The notes below the pieces were generated by a model, which had not been told where the DNA came from, did no database searches, and saw only the letters and a list, made by a program, of their open reading frames with translations. Source: Raphanus sativus (taxonomy: Eukaryota > Streptophyta > Magnoliopsida > Brassicales > Brassicaceae). From it: a stretch of DNA of 64,000 nt. Numbering within the stretch: position 1 is the stretch's first letter; each line of letters starts with the position of its first letter. Where the stretch lies: the NCBI RefSeq assembly GCF_000801105.2, contig NC_079511.1, positions 16,639,792-16,703,791 on the forward strand, given 5' to 3'. Both the position numbers and the translations under genes were made by a program. Below are positions 21,262 through 30,943 of this stretch, piece after piece.

Positions 21262-23259
21262 TCATGGGGTGCAGAAACTGCTGATTACTGGACAGCAATC
21301 ATCAATCTTGTGTCTCCTACTGTTGAACCATGTGGCAGCGAATCTTCTTGTGGCATCATCTGACCTTAGTTGTTTCTTATCTATCTTGAGGACTGTATCT
21401 TGAAGTTTCCTCACAGAATTCTCAATGTATTCGATGTTGCCAACCTTCCTGTCGATGGTCTGGTAGGTATATACGGACAATTCCTTCAGCTCACTCTGTA
21501 ATGCATCGATCCTGTCAAGAATAAACTGATCTCGGTCTGCTAAGGACTCGGTGTCGATCGATGCTACTAGATGCGCGACGGTTGTTTCGCTGAGAGGTCT
21601 GTCGGTCAACTCAGAATCTACTGTGTCGATCGATTGTAAGCATTGTCCTTGGTATTGCAGAGCACGTATAGCGCCCTTCATTTGGCGAGTGGTTCTGCAT
21701 AGGCTGTTTATTCGTTCGTGAACAGTGTCGTCAATGGTTTCACAAGTCCCGTTGAGTCTCCTTTCCATGGCATCCATAGCCTCGTACAGCTCATGTTTGA
21801 TTTCATCAACTTCTGCTGTAGTGCATGCTCTCCTTGCTGGTGGTGGCTCGGTGTCGAACGATATTGGTCTAGGCCTGTCGATCGATGTTGCGTTTCTGTC
21901 ACGAAGACCAAGATGATCTTGAACTATGCTCATGTCTTGTTGTAGCTTGTTCAGCTGCTGTGACAGTGTGTCCTGGAATCGCATGATAGGTGAACTTAAA
22001 AGATCATGCTTCTCTTCGTATGCTCTCATCTTATCTTCTAGTTCTGCGAACCTTGTGTCGATCGACGGTGAATTCAGTGTGTCGATCGATGGAGACGTAG
22101 CATTCTTAGCTTGATCTTTCTTGCGAATTGATGCTATCTCTTTCTGGAGAAGATCGATCCTCTTGCTTAACCATTCGACATTGTTGCTGAGAGGGCTGTA
22201 GACGTCTCCAATCCGTGAATTGATGTAAGCAATCTCCCATTCATCTTTCTTAGGTGATGAACATTCTGGTCGGTCCTTGGATGTAGTCTTGCCGATGTCG
22301 ATCGATGGCACATGTACTGTGTCGATCGATACTGGTGGTGTAGCCTCTTTCTCAAGCATGGTTAATATGTTTCCAAGCTCCACTCTTACCTCAGCAATTT
22401 CACTCTGGAGGTCCTTGTAACTGACATCCAAAGGCTGGAAAGTGTCTTCCACCAATGTGTGCATGTTAGCCTCAAGGTGTGCCTGAGCTCTCCATACATC
22501 AGTGACCATATCATCTATCTCCTCTCTTCTGTAGGATACTGGTGGTGGTCTGTATGCATAGTAAGGGCGTGTGTGTACTGGATGGCGTAAGCAACCTTTG
22601 TGAAAAAGGGATGCTCTCTCCAGAATTCTTCTTATTTGCTCCTTGGTAACATGGATGATTTCACCATCAACTCCTCTAGCATAGCCAAACTCATCTATGT
22701 AGACACCATATTCATCCTTGGCTTCCCATTTGAATCTCCTGGATCCATTAGTATTGAAGGCACGTCGTCCAAACTCCAATCGTCTGTCGGGCGATCTGAG
22801 TCTTGGTATGTCGATTGATCCGGGATATCTGCCGTCGATCGACGGTGATGAATCGATGTCGATCGATGGTGAACTCTTGGGTTGACCGAAGGCATGAGGA
22901 ACTGTATCCTCCCTTGTGTTGACGTGGTGGTTGTTCTGGACGTGAGCTAGGATGTCTGGATGGCCACGTTGCTGTGTGAACAGGTTTTCTGGTCCATTAG
23001 CAACTTGGAGGATGTCTGCTATGTCTTCTCTGGTTATGTGCAGAACTCTTCCATCCATTGCTCTTGCATAGCCATCTGTGTCCCTGAAAATTCCAAATTC
23101 AGCAGGTATTAGTGAAACGTTCCTGATATCATAAGGTTCATGAAATCGAGATTGAGTTATGTTGAAGGCGTCGATCGATGGTGATGTGGTGGTGGCGCTC
23201 GATGGTGCACGTCTAGCTGCATGGTTGGATCGATTGTTCATGGTGTTGCAGTCCTCCAT
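21262..23259 (-). CDS. ORF3: large coiled-coil protein with a duplicated GYAR/DG module, unknown function
   Basis: An intact 665-aa frame, at the position where Athila elements carry an env-like ORF, but with no signal peptide or membrane segment visible. A 34-residue module occurs twice: residues about 54-87 (FGIFRDTDGYARAMDG ... HITREDI) and 183-216 (YGVYIDEFGYARGVDG ... HVTKEQI). Shared positions include D, GYAR, DG, H-x-T, E, I and IL-x-x-A. From about residue 240 onward the protein is mostly predicted coiled coil (heptad-rich, e.g. KRIDLLQKEIASIRKK). Ser-Ile-Asp triplets (SIDT, SIDI, SIDR), each largely encoded by TCGATCGA, are scattered along it, about eleven in all. A homologue sits at 56227-57270 in the other copy. 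I do not recognise a characterised family. A structural, RNA-binding or targeting role is conjecture. Confidence 0.7.
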   Translation of the reverse strand: MEDCNTMNNRSNHAARRAPSSATTTSPSIDAFNITQSRFHEPYDIRNVSLIPAEFGIFRDTDGYARAMDGRVLHITREDIADILQVANGPENLFTQQRGHPDILAHVQNNHHVNTREDTVPHAFGQPKSSPSIDIDSSPSIDGRYPGSIDIPRLRSPDRRLEFGRRAFNTNGSRRFKWEAKDEYGVYIDEFGYARGVDGEIIHVTKEQIRRILERASLFHKGCLRHPVHTRPYYAYRPPPVSYRREEIDDMVTDVWRAQAHLEANMHTLVEDTFQPLDVSYKDLQSEIAEVRVELGNILTMLEKEATPPVSIDTVHVPSIDIGKTTSKDRPECSSPKKDEWEIAYINSRIGDVYSPLSNNVEWLSKRIDLLQKEIASIRKKDQAKNATSPSIDTLNSPSIDTRFAELEDKMRAYEEKHDLLSSPIMRFQDTLSQQLNKLQQDMSIVQDHLGLRDRNATSIDRPRPISFDTEPPPARRACTTAEVDEIKHELYEAMDAMERRLNGTCETIDDTVHERINSLCRTTRQMKGAIRALQYQGQCLQSIDTVDSELTDRPLSETTVAHLVASIDTESLADRDQFILDRIDALQSELKELSVYTYQTIDRKVGNIEYIENSVRKLQDTVLKIDKKQLRSDDATRRFAATWFNSRRHKIDDCCPVISSFCTP

Positions 23260-23546
23260 TGATAAGTTTCTAAGTGCTGGAAGCTGCTGGGTAGAAGGTC
23301 AAAATGTTTGAATTTTTGTATTTGTAGTTGTGTTGCCCTAATCGGTGAAATTCCGATTTTGTCCTTTAAGTCGTCCGGGTCAATATCGATCGATGAGATA
23401 CTGGCGATGTCGATTGATGGACGATGTCGTTTTGCTGGATGAAGTAGATAATCGATCGATGGTGGGCGCTTGATGTCGATCGATTGTGGGAGTCGATTTG
23501 CAAATCTGTCATTCTCTAAGTAATCTTCCCAAGCTCTCTCTTCCCA

Positions 23547-24283
23547 TTAGTCTGCAATGTGGGAAGAGGTGGCTATGTCTACTGCAAAACTCTCATGAAA
23601 TCCGCTATCTGCCCAACTCCTTACTGAATAATCATCTTCCTTTCGGCTGGGTGGGATGGCGAAATTCGGGTAGCAATGATCTGGTAGATCGAGTTCATCA
23701 TCTGGACCTTTGTCGATCGATGTTCGATGCTTGTTGTCGATCTCTGCTGACTTGCGAGTGTCGATCGATGATGTTAAGGTGCTGTCGATCGATCCCGAGT
23801 ACTCTGTCTCGTACTCGACTTCACAATGACAAACTGCAATGATACCAGTATCATCTTCTTTTACCACTGATTTGGCTGGTGGTTTCCCAAGCTTGATAGG
23901 GTCGTAGTGGACGTTTGGATCTATCATAGTCAAGCACATCCTGTTGGTGTTCATGTCACATATGGCTCCTACTGTAGCCATAAATGCTCTTCCAAGTACG
24001 AGGGAAGTGTTCCAATTTATCTTGATGTCTAGGACATGAAAATCCACAGGGACGATAGCATTACCAATATGTACTTCCAGGTCTCTGATGAAGCCTCCAG
24101 AGTTTTTCTGAGTGTAATCCACGAATGTAAAGATCTCTGGTGAAGGCTCTACTTGCAGGCCCATATGGTCTGCCATGACCTTTGGTAAGATGCTGACTGA
24201 TGAACCAGTGTCACATAGTGCTTGAGGAAATTCAATCCCTTGTACTACACAGGGTATTGCAAACTTCCCAGGATCACTCTTTT
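23547..24283 (-). pseudogene. Athila-like aspartic protease region, reading frame open but upstream deleted
   Basis: Retroviral-type protease with the active site LCDTGSSVSILPKV near 24220-24180 and the second conserved segment LGRAFMATVGAICDMNTNR. The C-terminal extension carries SID repeats. The open frame begins after an in-frame TGA near 24286. Upstream, roughly 75-80 bp present in the second copy (about 55100-55175) are missing here, which disconnects protease from gag. The catalytic triplet DTG is intact. Confidence 0.75.
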
Positions 24284-24286
24284 TTC

Positions 24287-26480
24287 AGTTTCCTTTGTTT
24301 CTCTGAAGAACATCCACAATCTGCTTGTGAAATAAACCTCCTAAAAAGGTTTCTCTGGTGGGATTCTGATAACTCTCTTAGTGAAACCATCAATCTCTTT
24401 TTCATTAGCTTCCCTTTTAAGGTTCTTAGGAATCTTCTCCTTCCTACTCCTTAACCTTCTTCCTTCAGTTCCTTCTGATGTAGGTGTAGTGTCTGAAGGG
24501 TTACCAGTAATCTCTGTAGGGTTAGCTTGTGGTTTCGGTGTGGGTCTGAGTGCATTGATTCAGTTGCTGTCTATAGATGGTAGTTGCACTCGGTATGTGA
24601 GAGGTGCGTGTCGATCGATAGGTGGAGAAAAGGGTCGATCGATACGTTTCTCATCTTTGTGTTGATCGATGAGTGGCTCGTCTCGTCGGTCGATATCTTC
24701 GTAGGTGTGGGTGGGTGGGTATGGATGAGAAGCCGTGAATTCAGCATATGTCTATATCCTAACCGCGTTGCAATCTACAGTCGTATCCGGACATGACATC
24801 GTTGATGTCGATCGATGTGGACTAGTTGGTGTCGATCGACACCATTGTGATTCATTGAGACTTAGTGAACTTTCCACTTCAAAGTCTCCTTCTTGTAGCT
24901 TCTCCTGTTTCACCACTTGCCAGAAATCATCATCTATAATGGCATTCACGTGGTGTTTCCTGTTTCATTCCCCTACTTTCTTAGAAGTTCCAATCCTCCT
25001 GATAGAGTCTCCAGTCTGGACAATCTGTGTCTCAAGTTTCTTAACTTGAGTGCAAATGGTGTATATCCTTGTGGTCAGATTGTTGAAGACAGAATCAATC
25101 TTCCCATTGAAGTCTACTGTAAGTTTCTGTTGACCTTCTAGAACTGTATCAATCATGGCATCAAACTTACTTTCCTGGGTGGGTGGCGGTGGGTTTTGGT
25201 AAGCTGAGTTGCCGTAGTTCCTTGTGTTGGTGAAGGGTTTCTGATACTGTGAACTCTGGTTGTAGTTACTCTTTTGACCACTGCCAAAAAAGTTTATGTT
25301 TCCACTCTGGTTTCCATATCTCTGAAATCCAGTACCTCCAATGTAGTTCACATCTTCCTTTGTATCATCTTCTCTAGCCTCTCCTTCTTCAGCTGAGCAG
25401 ACTGGCTGCCCCAGAAATGCATTTAAAGCATCTATCTTGGCTCTGACTTCATTCATCTGGTCTTCTCCGATGGCTGCAACCGATTTCTTCTTGGCAGAGT
25501 CAGTGTTCTTGGTGCTGCTGCTGTTGGCTAGGTTCTCAATAAGTCTCACAGCCTCTATTGGATTCCTAGTGTTGAAGTTCTCCTCGCTAGCAGTATCAAG
25601 AGCCATCTAATACCTCATGGTGTGGACAGTCTCGCTGGAAGAACTTAAATCTGATCCACGCGTCTTTAAAAGTCTCACTAGGCTTTTGCGCGAAAGTAAC
25701 GATTTTGCTCCTTAAGTCTTCAGCGCGTGCCTCATCAAAGAAATTACGCAGGAAGGCGTTTTTGATGTCGGCCCAGGATGTCAGTGATCCTGTAGGTAGC
25801 TGCTTGAGCCAGTGCGAAGCTTCTCCAATCAGTGAGTATTTGAAGAGCTTGCAGAGTAGGTAGTCCTCAGGGACTCCATCCATACAAATAGCAGCGATAA
25901 GATCCTCGAACCTCTCCAGATGGTCCATAGGATGCTCGTGTGATAGCCCAAAATAAGGTATCTGAGACACGAGGGAGTAGTACTGAGGCTTGAGCTCGAA
26001 GTTCGGCTTCTGAATCTCTGGAAGTCGAATAGCTGATCTGTTGGTGTAGTACTCGTCTGGACGGTTATAGTCTGCCAACGATCGTGTTTGAGCTTCTCCT
26101 GTAGCCTCAGCTTCAGGCTCTGGGATTATGTTTCCCTGTGCATCTAGCTTCTGACATGTTGCATTACGCAGATGACCATCTTGGTCATACAGGTTTCCAT
26201 TCTCACACTGCGTGAGAACAACAATCGCGACCATGCTTCGCGGAGTAGTGTCGATCGATGTACGATGAGTAGTATCGAACGATGTGGATCGGCGAACGGT
26301 ATCGGTCGACGGTGCTGTCTGAATGTCGGTCGACGGTTGAACGTGAGTATCAGTCGACGGTACTGCGGTTCTGTCGATCGATGCGGAGCGTAGGTCTTTG
26401 TGGATTGAGCGTTCCAAGTGTGCAGGATCCTCTAAGAATAATAGTTGATTTCCCCTGTTGCTTCTGGTACTGCTGGGCAA
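24287..26480 (-). pseudogene. Athila-like gag of the nested element, broken
   Basis: ATG at 26480. The N-terminus carries regularly spaced SID/STD triplets (about residues 34-80), five to seven within 50 residues. The gag domain follows (HPMDHLERFEDLIAAI, SHWLKQLPTGSLTSWADIKNAFL). At about 25610 some 50 bp found in the second copy (near 53722-53774) are deleted, shifting the frame and ending the first ORF at 25596. The downstream part, 25606-24965, continues with an Asn/Gln/Tyr-rich segment and a coiled coil (FNNLTTRIYTICTQVKKLETQI), then stops. Probably non-functional as a single protein. Confidence 0.8.
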
Positions 26481-26572
26481 GTACCTGAAAAGACAAGAAA
26501 ATTTTCAATGAGAAAGGGGGTAAAAAAGAAAAACCGAAGATTAGTAAGATTAAATCTAATGGCGATCAAAGC

Positions 26573-26590
26573 TCCCCGGCAACGGCGCCA
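26573..26590 (-). promoter_or_regulatory. Primer binding site (tRNA-Asp type) of the nested element
   Basis: Minus-strand TGGCGCCGTTGCCGGGGA lies 4 bp from the 5' LTR. This is the motif typical of Athila elements, complementary to the 3' end of tRNA-Asp. Confidence 0.88.
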
Positions 26591-26594
26591 AATT

Positions 26595-27937
26595 TGATAG
26601 TGCTCAAATTACCCAGTAGATCTTACTCTCTCAAATAAGAGGTACATCTGTAGTACTTAGGGATCGAATCACGAGGAGGTAGGGAACCAATTAAATGAAA
26701 TCTACTAATCAATCCTAGGCAATGTTGGTTTATATGATGAAAGTAAAAAGTAACAATTCCTAAAATAAGTAAGGTAGTTGCTCTAATTAACAATATGATG
26801 GGTTGTTTAAATGTGATAAAGAGTGCTAGACATAGGACCTTTATTCAGGAATGGAGATTATAATCTCTATAAATGCTTTAATAAGTTGCTTGCATGGTAC
26901 TATAGATCTCAGCCGCTTAACTCAAGTGAAGTGTCACTGGTTAAATAATCTAGATCTCTGGCCTCAACTGTCGTAATGTTGGCGCATAAAAGAGTCGATC
27001 GATATCCTTTTGAGATATCGAGCGATACACCTTTCGCAGCGCCGATCGATTCACCTGTCGGGATATCGATCGACGGCTTCTAGATCTGCCTAGGCGCGAG
27101 CCGAATATGAACACAAGGTCTCAAGGAGGAGCTGTCGCTCTTCTCAACGGGAGACATGCAAGTTCAAATGGATAATTCAAGATAATCAAAGATCCTAGTG
27201 ATCTATGTTCTAGTTAGCTAATCTAAAACAAGCATAGGGTGCAATCCATTTGATGAGTACCGCAACTTAGCAGTTATAGTTTGGGGCTAATCCCACAAAC
27301 CTATTTAAACCCTAGATCTAACAAGTAGACTACTCAGACATAGCTAAACAATTCATGACAATAGATAGATGAAAAAATTGCATAGATAGAAATAAGTAGA
27401 AATACAAAAGGAGATGAGAAATCTCTTCAATCTCTCATAACAATATAAAACTCTAGTCTCTCTCTCACACTCTCTGCTTTCTCTTGAAGATTGTTTAAAG
27501 CTTTCCGCCAAAAAACACTTAGCAGAAATATTTAAGCATTTCCATTAGGTTAAAAACTCGTCAGGGGTAATCTCGTAATTTGGTGAAGTCTTGGTGAAGT
27601 AGTCGGGTAAACCATTTCTTCCTCGATATCGATCGACAACACTGGATGTGTATCGATCGATTATAATCTTCTAGTACGAGGATCTTTTCAGCTACATTGA
27701 TCGACAACTCTGGATGAGTATCGATCGATTATAATCGCAATGTTGACTTCCGACTTGGTCTTGAATGGTCAACTCGGGTATATCATCTCTTGTACTCCAA
27801 AATGCTCCAAAAACATCACTTTCTCACAAAATGCTCCTGAACCTGAAAACATACCTAACATGCTAGAAAATGGATTAAATATATAATAAAATACTAGTAT
27901 ACCATGGTTGAAAACGGGTAAAATCCATGGTATATCA
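26595..27937 (-). repeat. 5' LTR of the nested Athila-like element
   Basis: The LTR is 1343 bp and starts TGATAGTGC on the plus strand. The terminal hairpin is preserved just inside 27937, and five exact TCGATCGA copies are present. Confidence 0.95.
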
Positions 27938-27986
27938 ATCTGTCCCCAGTTCGACTCCAGACACGGGATCCAGATCTATCGGAGGC
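27938..27986 (-). pseudogene. Tat-like gag, 49-bp internal slice between two insertions
   Basis: In frame it encodes a Ser/Arg-rich stretch that joins the N-terminal gag piece (30252-30407) to the part starting at 18548 once both insertions and one copy of each TSD are ignored. Both insertions therefore interrupted the same coding region. Confidence 0.75.
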
Positions 27987-30248
27987 CATTACAAGAAATA
28001 TGTTCATTGTTAGCACGGAAAATATGCTATATTAGATATTTAATAGCGAATTCATAAATGCTATGTATACGGCAGCCATCATAGGTATCCCTTCTACGAT
28101 AACATTTTGTAAATGCTCTGAAAAATAGATTTACGATAACAATATTTGAATGCTATTATTAACTTATATAAAAATTCATATTTCGTGCTATGATACATAT
28201 TTTTTTCAATAAAACCAAAATAATTAAAATTAAAATAATAAAAAAATATTGAAAATTGTTTTATAATTAAAATAAAATTATTTAATTTATAAACTAAAAT
28301 TGTTTTATAAATAAATTCAGGTTTACAAAAATAAACCAGAAAATAAAAAATAAAGTAACCAACCATAATTTCTCCAATTTGGTTTGCACTAAACCAAAAA
28401 AAACCCTAAAAAAACACTAAACCTAAAAGAAAAAGAAACTCAGCCGCCATAGCTTCATCTTTTTTTCCAACGTCAAAGTCTTCAACCACCGCCGTCCTCC
28501 ACCTCCTCCCGTCGCCGTTGGACATGGTCGTGTATTCATCATCATCTCCATGTGGACGTCGTCTTCCCCATGAAGCCTCATCTCCTCCAGCTTCTTCCAG
28601 ACCTACTGGAAATCCGTCTCGTCTTTCTTGAAATCAGAAGATATCACGGCTGCTCACGACCACGGACCAGCATCTCTGCTCGCAACCTACCAAAAAAAAA
28701 ATTAGATTCAACAGAGACAGAGAGAGACAGAGATATATTGGGAGAAAGAGAGCCAGAAACAGAGAAACAGAGAGAGAGCGAGACAGAGACAGAGAGAACA
28801 GAGAGATAGAAACTCGAGTGTACTCACCACTCAGTCTGGCACAGAGAAGGACTCATACCATCTTAAACAAACTCGAAATCGAGTTTGTCATGCTCTGCAA
28901 AAGCGCATACGAGGACACAGCCTCACGTGTACTGGTCGATTGAATCTCCGTTCCGTGCAAAAGCGATTAGATCTGTCAAAGAAGAGAGAAAGAATGGAAG
29001 AGAAGAAGAGAGCTTACAGTGGAGAGAAAGAGAGTAGGAGAAGAAGAGACATGAGAGAAGATGACGAAATGAAAAAAATGAAAAAAATGTTTAGTGGTGT
29101 CCGTTGGATGATGTTTAATCAATGGTTGTGATCTAATAAGGGGTAATCCTTGCCCTTCTTTTTCGACCAATAAGAAAGAAGTTCAGGGATTAACACTTAC
29201 TTTAGTGTTTTTTTCTGTTTTTATCACTATTTTGTTGTTTAGTTTTAATGCATAATCTATAAAAAAAAATTAATAAAATTTGCAATATAAATTTCAAGAT
29301 TCTGAATAAGAGCTTAGACACTGTGGAATAATTACAAGTTTTAACGGTTAAATAAAACTAATGATATAAAATTAACAAAATGATTAGCGAGTTTAGGATT
29401 TGCAATATAGTGTTTCAGGTTTAGATTTAAGATTTGGGATTAGACTTTGAAATTAAATTTAAAATTTGAAGTTAAATAATAAAAAAAGATTAGAGTTGTA
29501 GGATTTTTAGTTAGAATTTAGGGTATATAATTATTCTGGGGTATGCTATATATTAGTCTATAGATAGGGTTTGAGGTTTAGATATTTGAATTTAATTTTA
29601 AAAATATTAGGTTTAGGTTTTGATTTTAGTATTTTGGAAAGTTGGAAAATAATAGATTCGAAGACCAGATATAAGATTTGTAGTTAATTTTTTAATAATT
29701 TAAATTTGAAGTTTATATTTAGAGTATTAAATGTATAGTTTATGTTTGAAGTTAGGATTTATGATATAGAGTTGATTAAAGATTAAGGATTAAAGATATG
29801 TGTTTAGGAAATGATAATTTAAGATTATAAGATTAAAACTTGAGTTTTTTTATTTTAAGTTTGAAGTTATAATATAAAAAATTAGAGTTTTAAAGGTTGT
29901 TTTTAGAGTTTAGGGTCTAAAATCATTTAGGTTCAGAGTTCAAATAGTTTTTTTAGCATTAGAAAAATGCTATTGTATGTCTTTGATAGCATTAGTGAAG
30001 CCGCTTAAATAAATGCTTTGGCGCTTGATTTTAATTTTCCACTAAATATCGGCAGAATCGGTAATTTCATCTTCCTGCTCTTTTAATTTGCAGAATAGCA
30101 TTAATTAAGTGCTATTTTAGGTTCTATTCTATCATAGTGTATATCTAATGCTATCATATAATATGACAAATTTCTAAATCATCTACGATAACAATTCAGT
30201 AAAACGAGCTATAATAATGTGCTATCAATGACAATTATTTTTGGAGTG
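27987..30248. mobile_element. Non-autonomous CACTA (En/Spm) element, nested in Tat-like gag
   Basis: The ends are a mutated CACTA terminus, CATTACAAGAAATATG on the left and TGGAGTG (from TAGTG) on the right, with the 3-bp TSD GGC at 27984-27986 and 30249-30251. Subterminal DNA is nearly the same as in the CACTA element at 37634-40837: left CATTGTTAGC ... GCTATGTATACGGCAGC, right TCAGTAAAACGAGCTATAA. The interior has no transposase. It contains a GA-rich stretch (about 28718-28806) and a long AT-rich part with degenerate TTTAGGGTTT-like words (about 29390-29950). Confidence 0.85.
28718..28806 (+). repeat. GA/CA-rich low-complexity stretch
   Basis: Runs of AGAGAC and AGAGAG. A similar stretch sits at about 40160-40195 in the other CACTA element. 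The frame across it encodes only Glu/Arg/Thr repeats and is not taken as a gene. Confidence 0.7.
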
Positions 30249-30251
30249 GGC

Positions 30252-30407
30252 TGTGACCCCAGCTGGTGGAGCTTGCGGGGTCTGGGTCGGATCGTTGACC
30301 CCGCTTATGTTAGCTGGTCCGAACGGGAGATTGACTCCTTGGTCGACTCCGACTGGATCGGCGTTGTCGGATCTCTGTTGAGGGACTCCATATTGACTTG
30401 GATCCAT
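30252..30407 (-). pseudogene. Tat-like gag N-terminal exon piece
   Basis: Starts MDPSQYGVPQQRSDNADPVG at ATG 30407, shortly downstream of the PBS on the minus strand, and is Pro/Gln/Asn-rich. The CACTA element interrupts it at 30248. Confidence 0.75.
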
Positions 30408-30464
30408 AATCGTGCTTAGAAATCCTAGATCGGATTTCTTAGCAAGGATGTTTTTCGTTTATCT

Positions 30465-30482
30465 TCCCCACAGTCGGCGCCA
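30465..30482 (-). promoter_or_regulatory. Primer binding site of the Tat-like element
   Basis: Minus-strand TGGCGCCGACTGTGGGGA lies 3 bp inside the 5' LTR. The Tat element at the right edge has TGGCGCCGTCTGTGGGGA at the same place. Confidence 0.88.
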
Positions 30483-30485
30483 AAA

Positions 30486-30938
30486 TGTGGAACCTAAATC
30501 TACACTCAAGTATTTTGTAGTGTTTGTAAGTTAACTAGGGAAGTAACAAAAGATGTAGGCAACGATATCCTTAGAACACAACGATGTAATCGGAATTCGG
30601 TAGACAAAAATGGAATTTTATTGATTAGGAGGTCGAGTACAAAGAATAGCTAAGAGATCAACTATAACAAGGAGGTCGATCGAGAATAAGATCTAAACAA
30701 AGTAAGAAAGATGTAAATGTGTGGTGTGCTCTCTCTCTAGAGTTTTCGTTGTCCCTTTAGAAATTGATATCATCTCCCCTTTATAGGCTCGACTCCGCTA
30801 TTATTCTAACTGCTTCCGCGACCTTCTCGACTTCGGCGATCTCCTTTTCTACTTCGTTGACGTCGTTATGGGTCTCATCTTTTTACGGCCCATTTTAAAT
30901 ATAGCCCATTTAGCTTAGGTCAAAATTTGGGTCCAACA
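30486..30938 (-). repeat. 5' LTR of the Tat-like element
   Basis: 453 bp, partner of 11203-11654, followed by the GGAAT duplication. Confidence 0.95.
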
Positions 30939-30943
30939 GGAAT

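Larger units (their letters stand above)
18551..27937 (-). mobile_element. Athila-like non-autonomous LTR retrotransposon (gag-protease-ORF3), nested in Tat-like gag
   Basis: Exact boundaries: LTRs 18551-19895 and 26595-27937 starting TGATA and ending TATCA; 5-bp TSD ATCTG at 18546-18550 and 27938-27942. The PBS TGGCGCCGTTGCCGGGGA (tRNA-Asp type, as in Athila) lies by the right LTR and a purine tract AGTCTGGGGGAGT by the left LTR, so the element is on the minus strand. Order: 5' LTR, PBS, gag, protease, ORF3, about 1.4 kb non-coding, PPT, 3' LTR. There is no RT, RNase H or integrase. The second copy at 51448-57270 has the same order and the same absence. By eye 34 exact TCGATCGA palindromes lie in this element. 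Gag carries deletions relative to the second copy; ORF3 is intact. Confidence 0.92.
11203..30938 (-). mobile_element. Tat-like Ty3/gypsy LTR retrotransposon, pol-less, with two nested insertions
   Basis: The boundaries are exact: TG...CA LTRs at 11203-11654 and 30486-30938, and the 5-bp TSD GGAAT at 11198-11202 and 30939-30943. The primer binding site next to the right LTR and the purine tract next to the left LTR put the element on the minus strand. Reading 30938 to 11203: 5' LTR, PBS, gag (split by a CACTA element and an Athila-like element), protease remnant, a conserved non-coding block, two antisense genes, purine tract, 3' LTR. No reverse transcriptase, RNase H or integrase is present between protease (ends 15980) and the antisense genes (end 15369). 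The gag is homologous to that of the Tat element at 57371-64000. Without the two insertions the element is about 8.1 kb. The LTRs differ at about 16 bases and 2 indels by eye. Confidence 0.93.

Noticed and set aside
21262..23259. ORF3 as a classical env-like glycoprotein
   Set aside because: No N-terminal signal peptide or hydrophobic membrane segment is visible, and the protein is hydrophilic and coiled-coil rich.
18551..27937. TCGATCGA copies as a satellite or CRISPR-like array
   Set aside because: Spacing is irregular, copies are dispersed through coding and non-coding DNA, and there are no uniform spacers.
28552..28809. 85-aa plus-strand reading frame
   Set aside because: Mostly GA-repeat translation (Glu/Arg/Thr) within a CACTA element; no coding signature.
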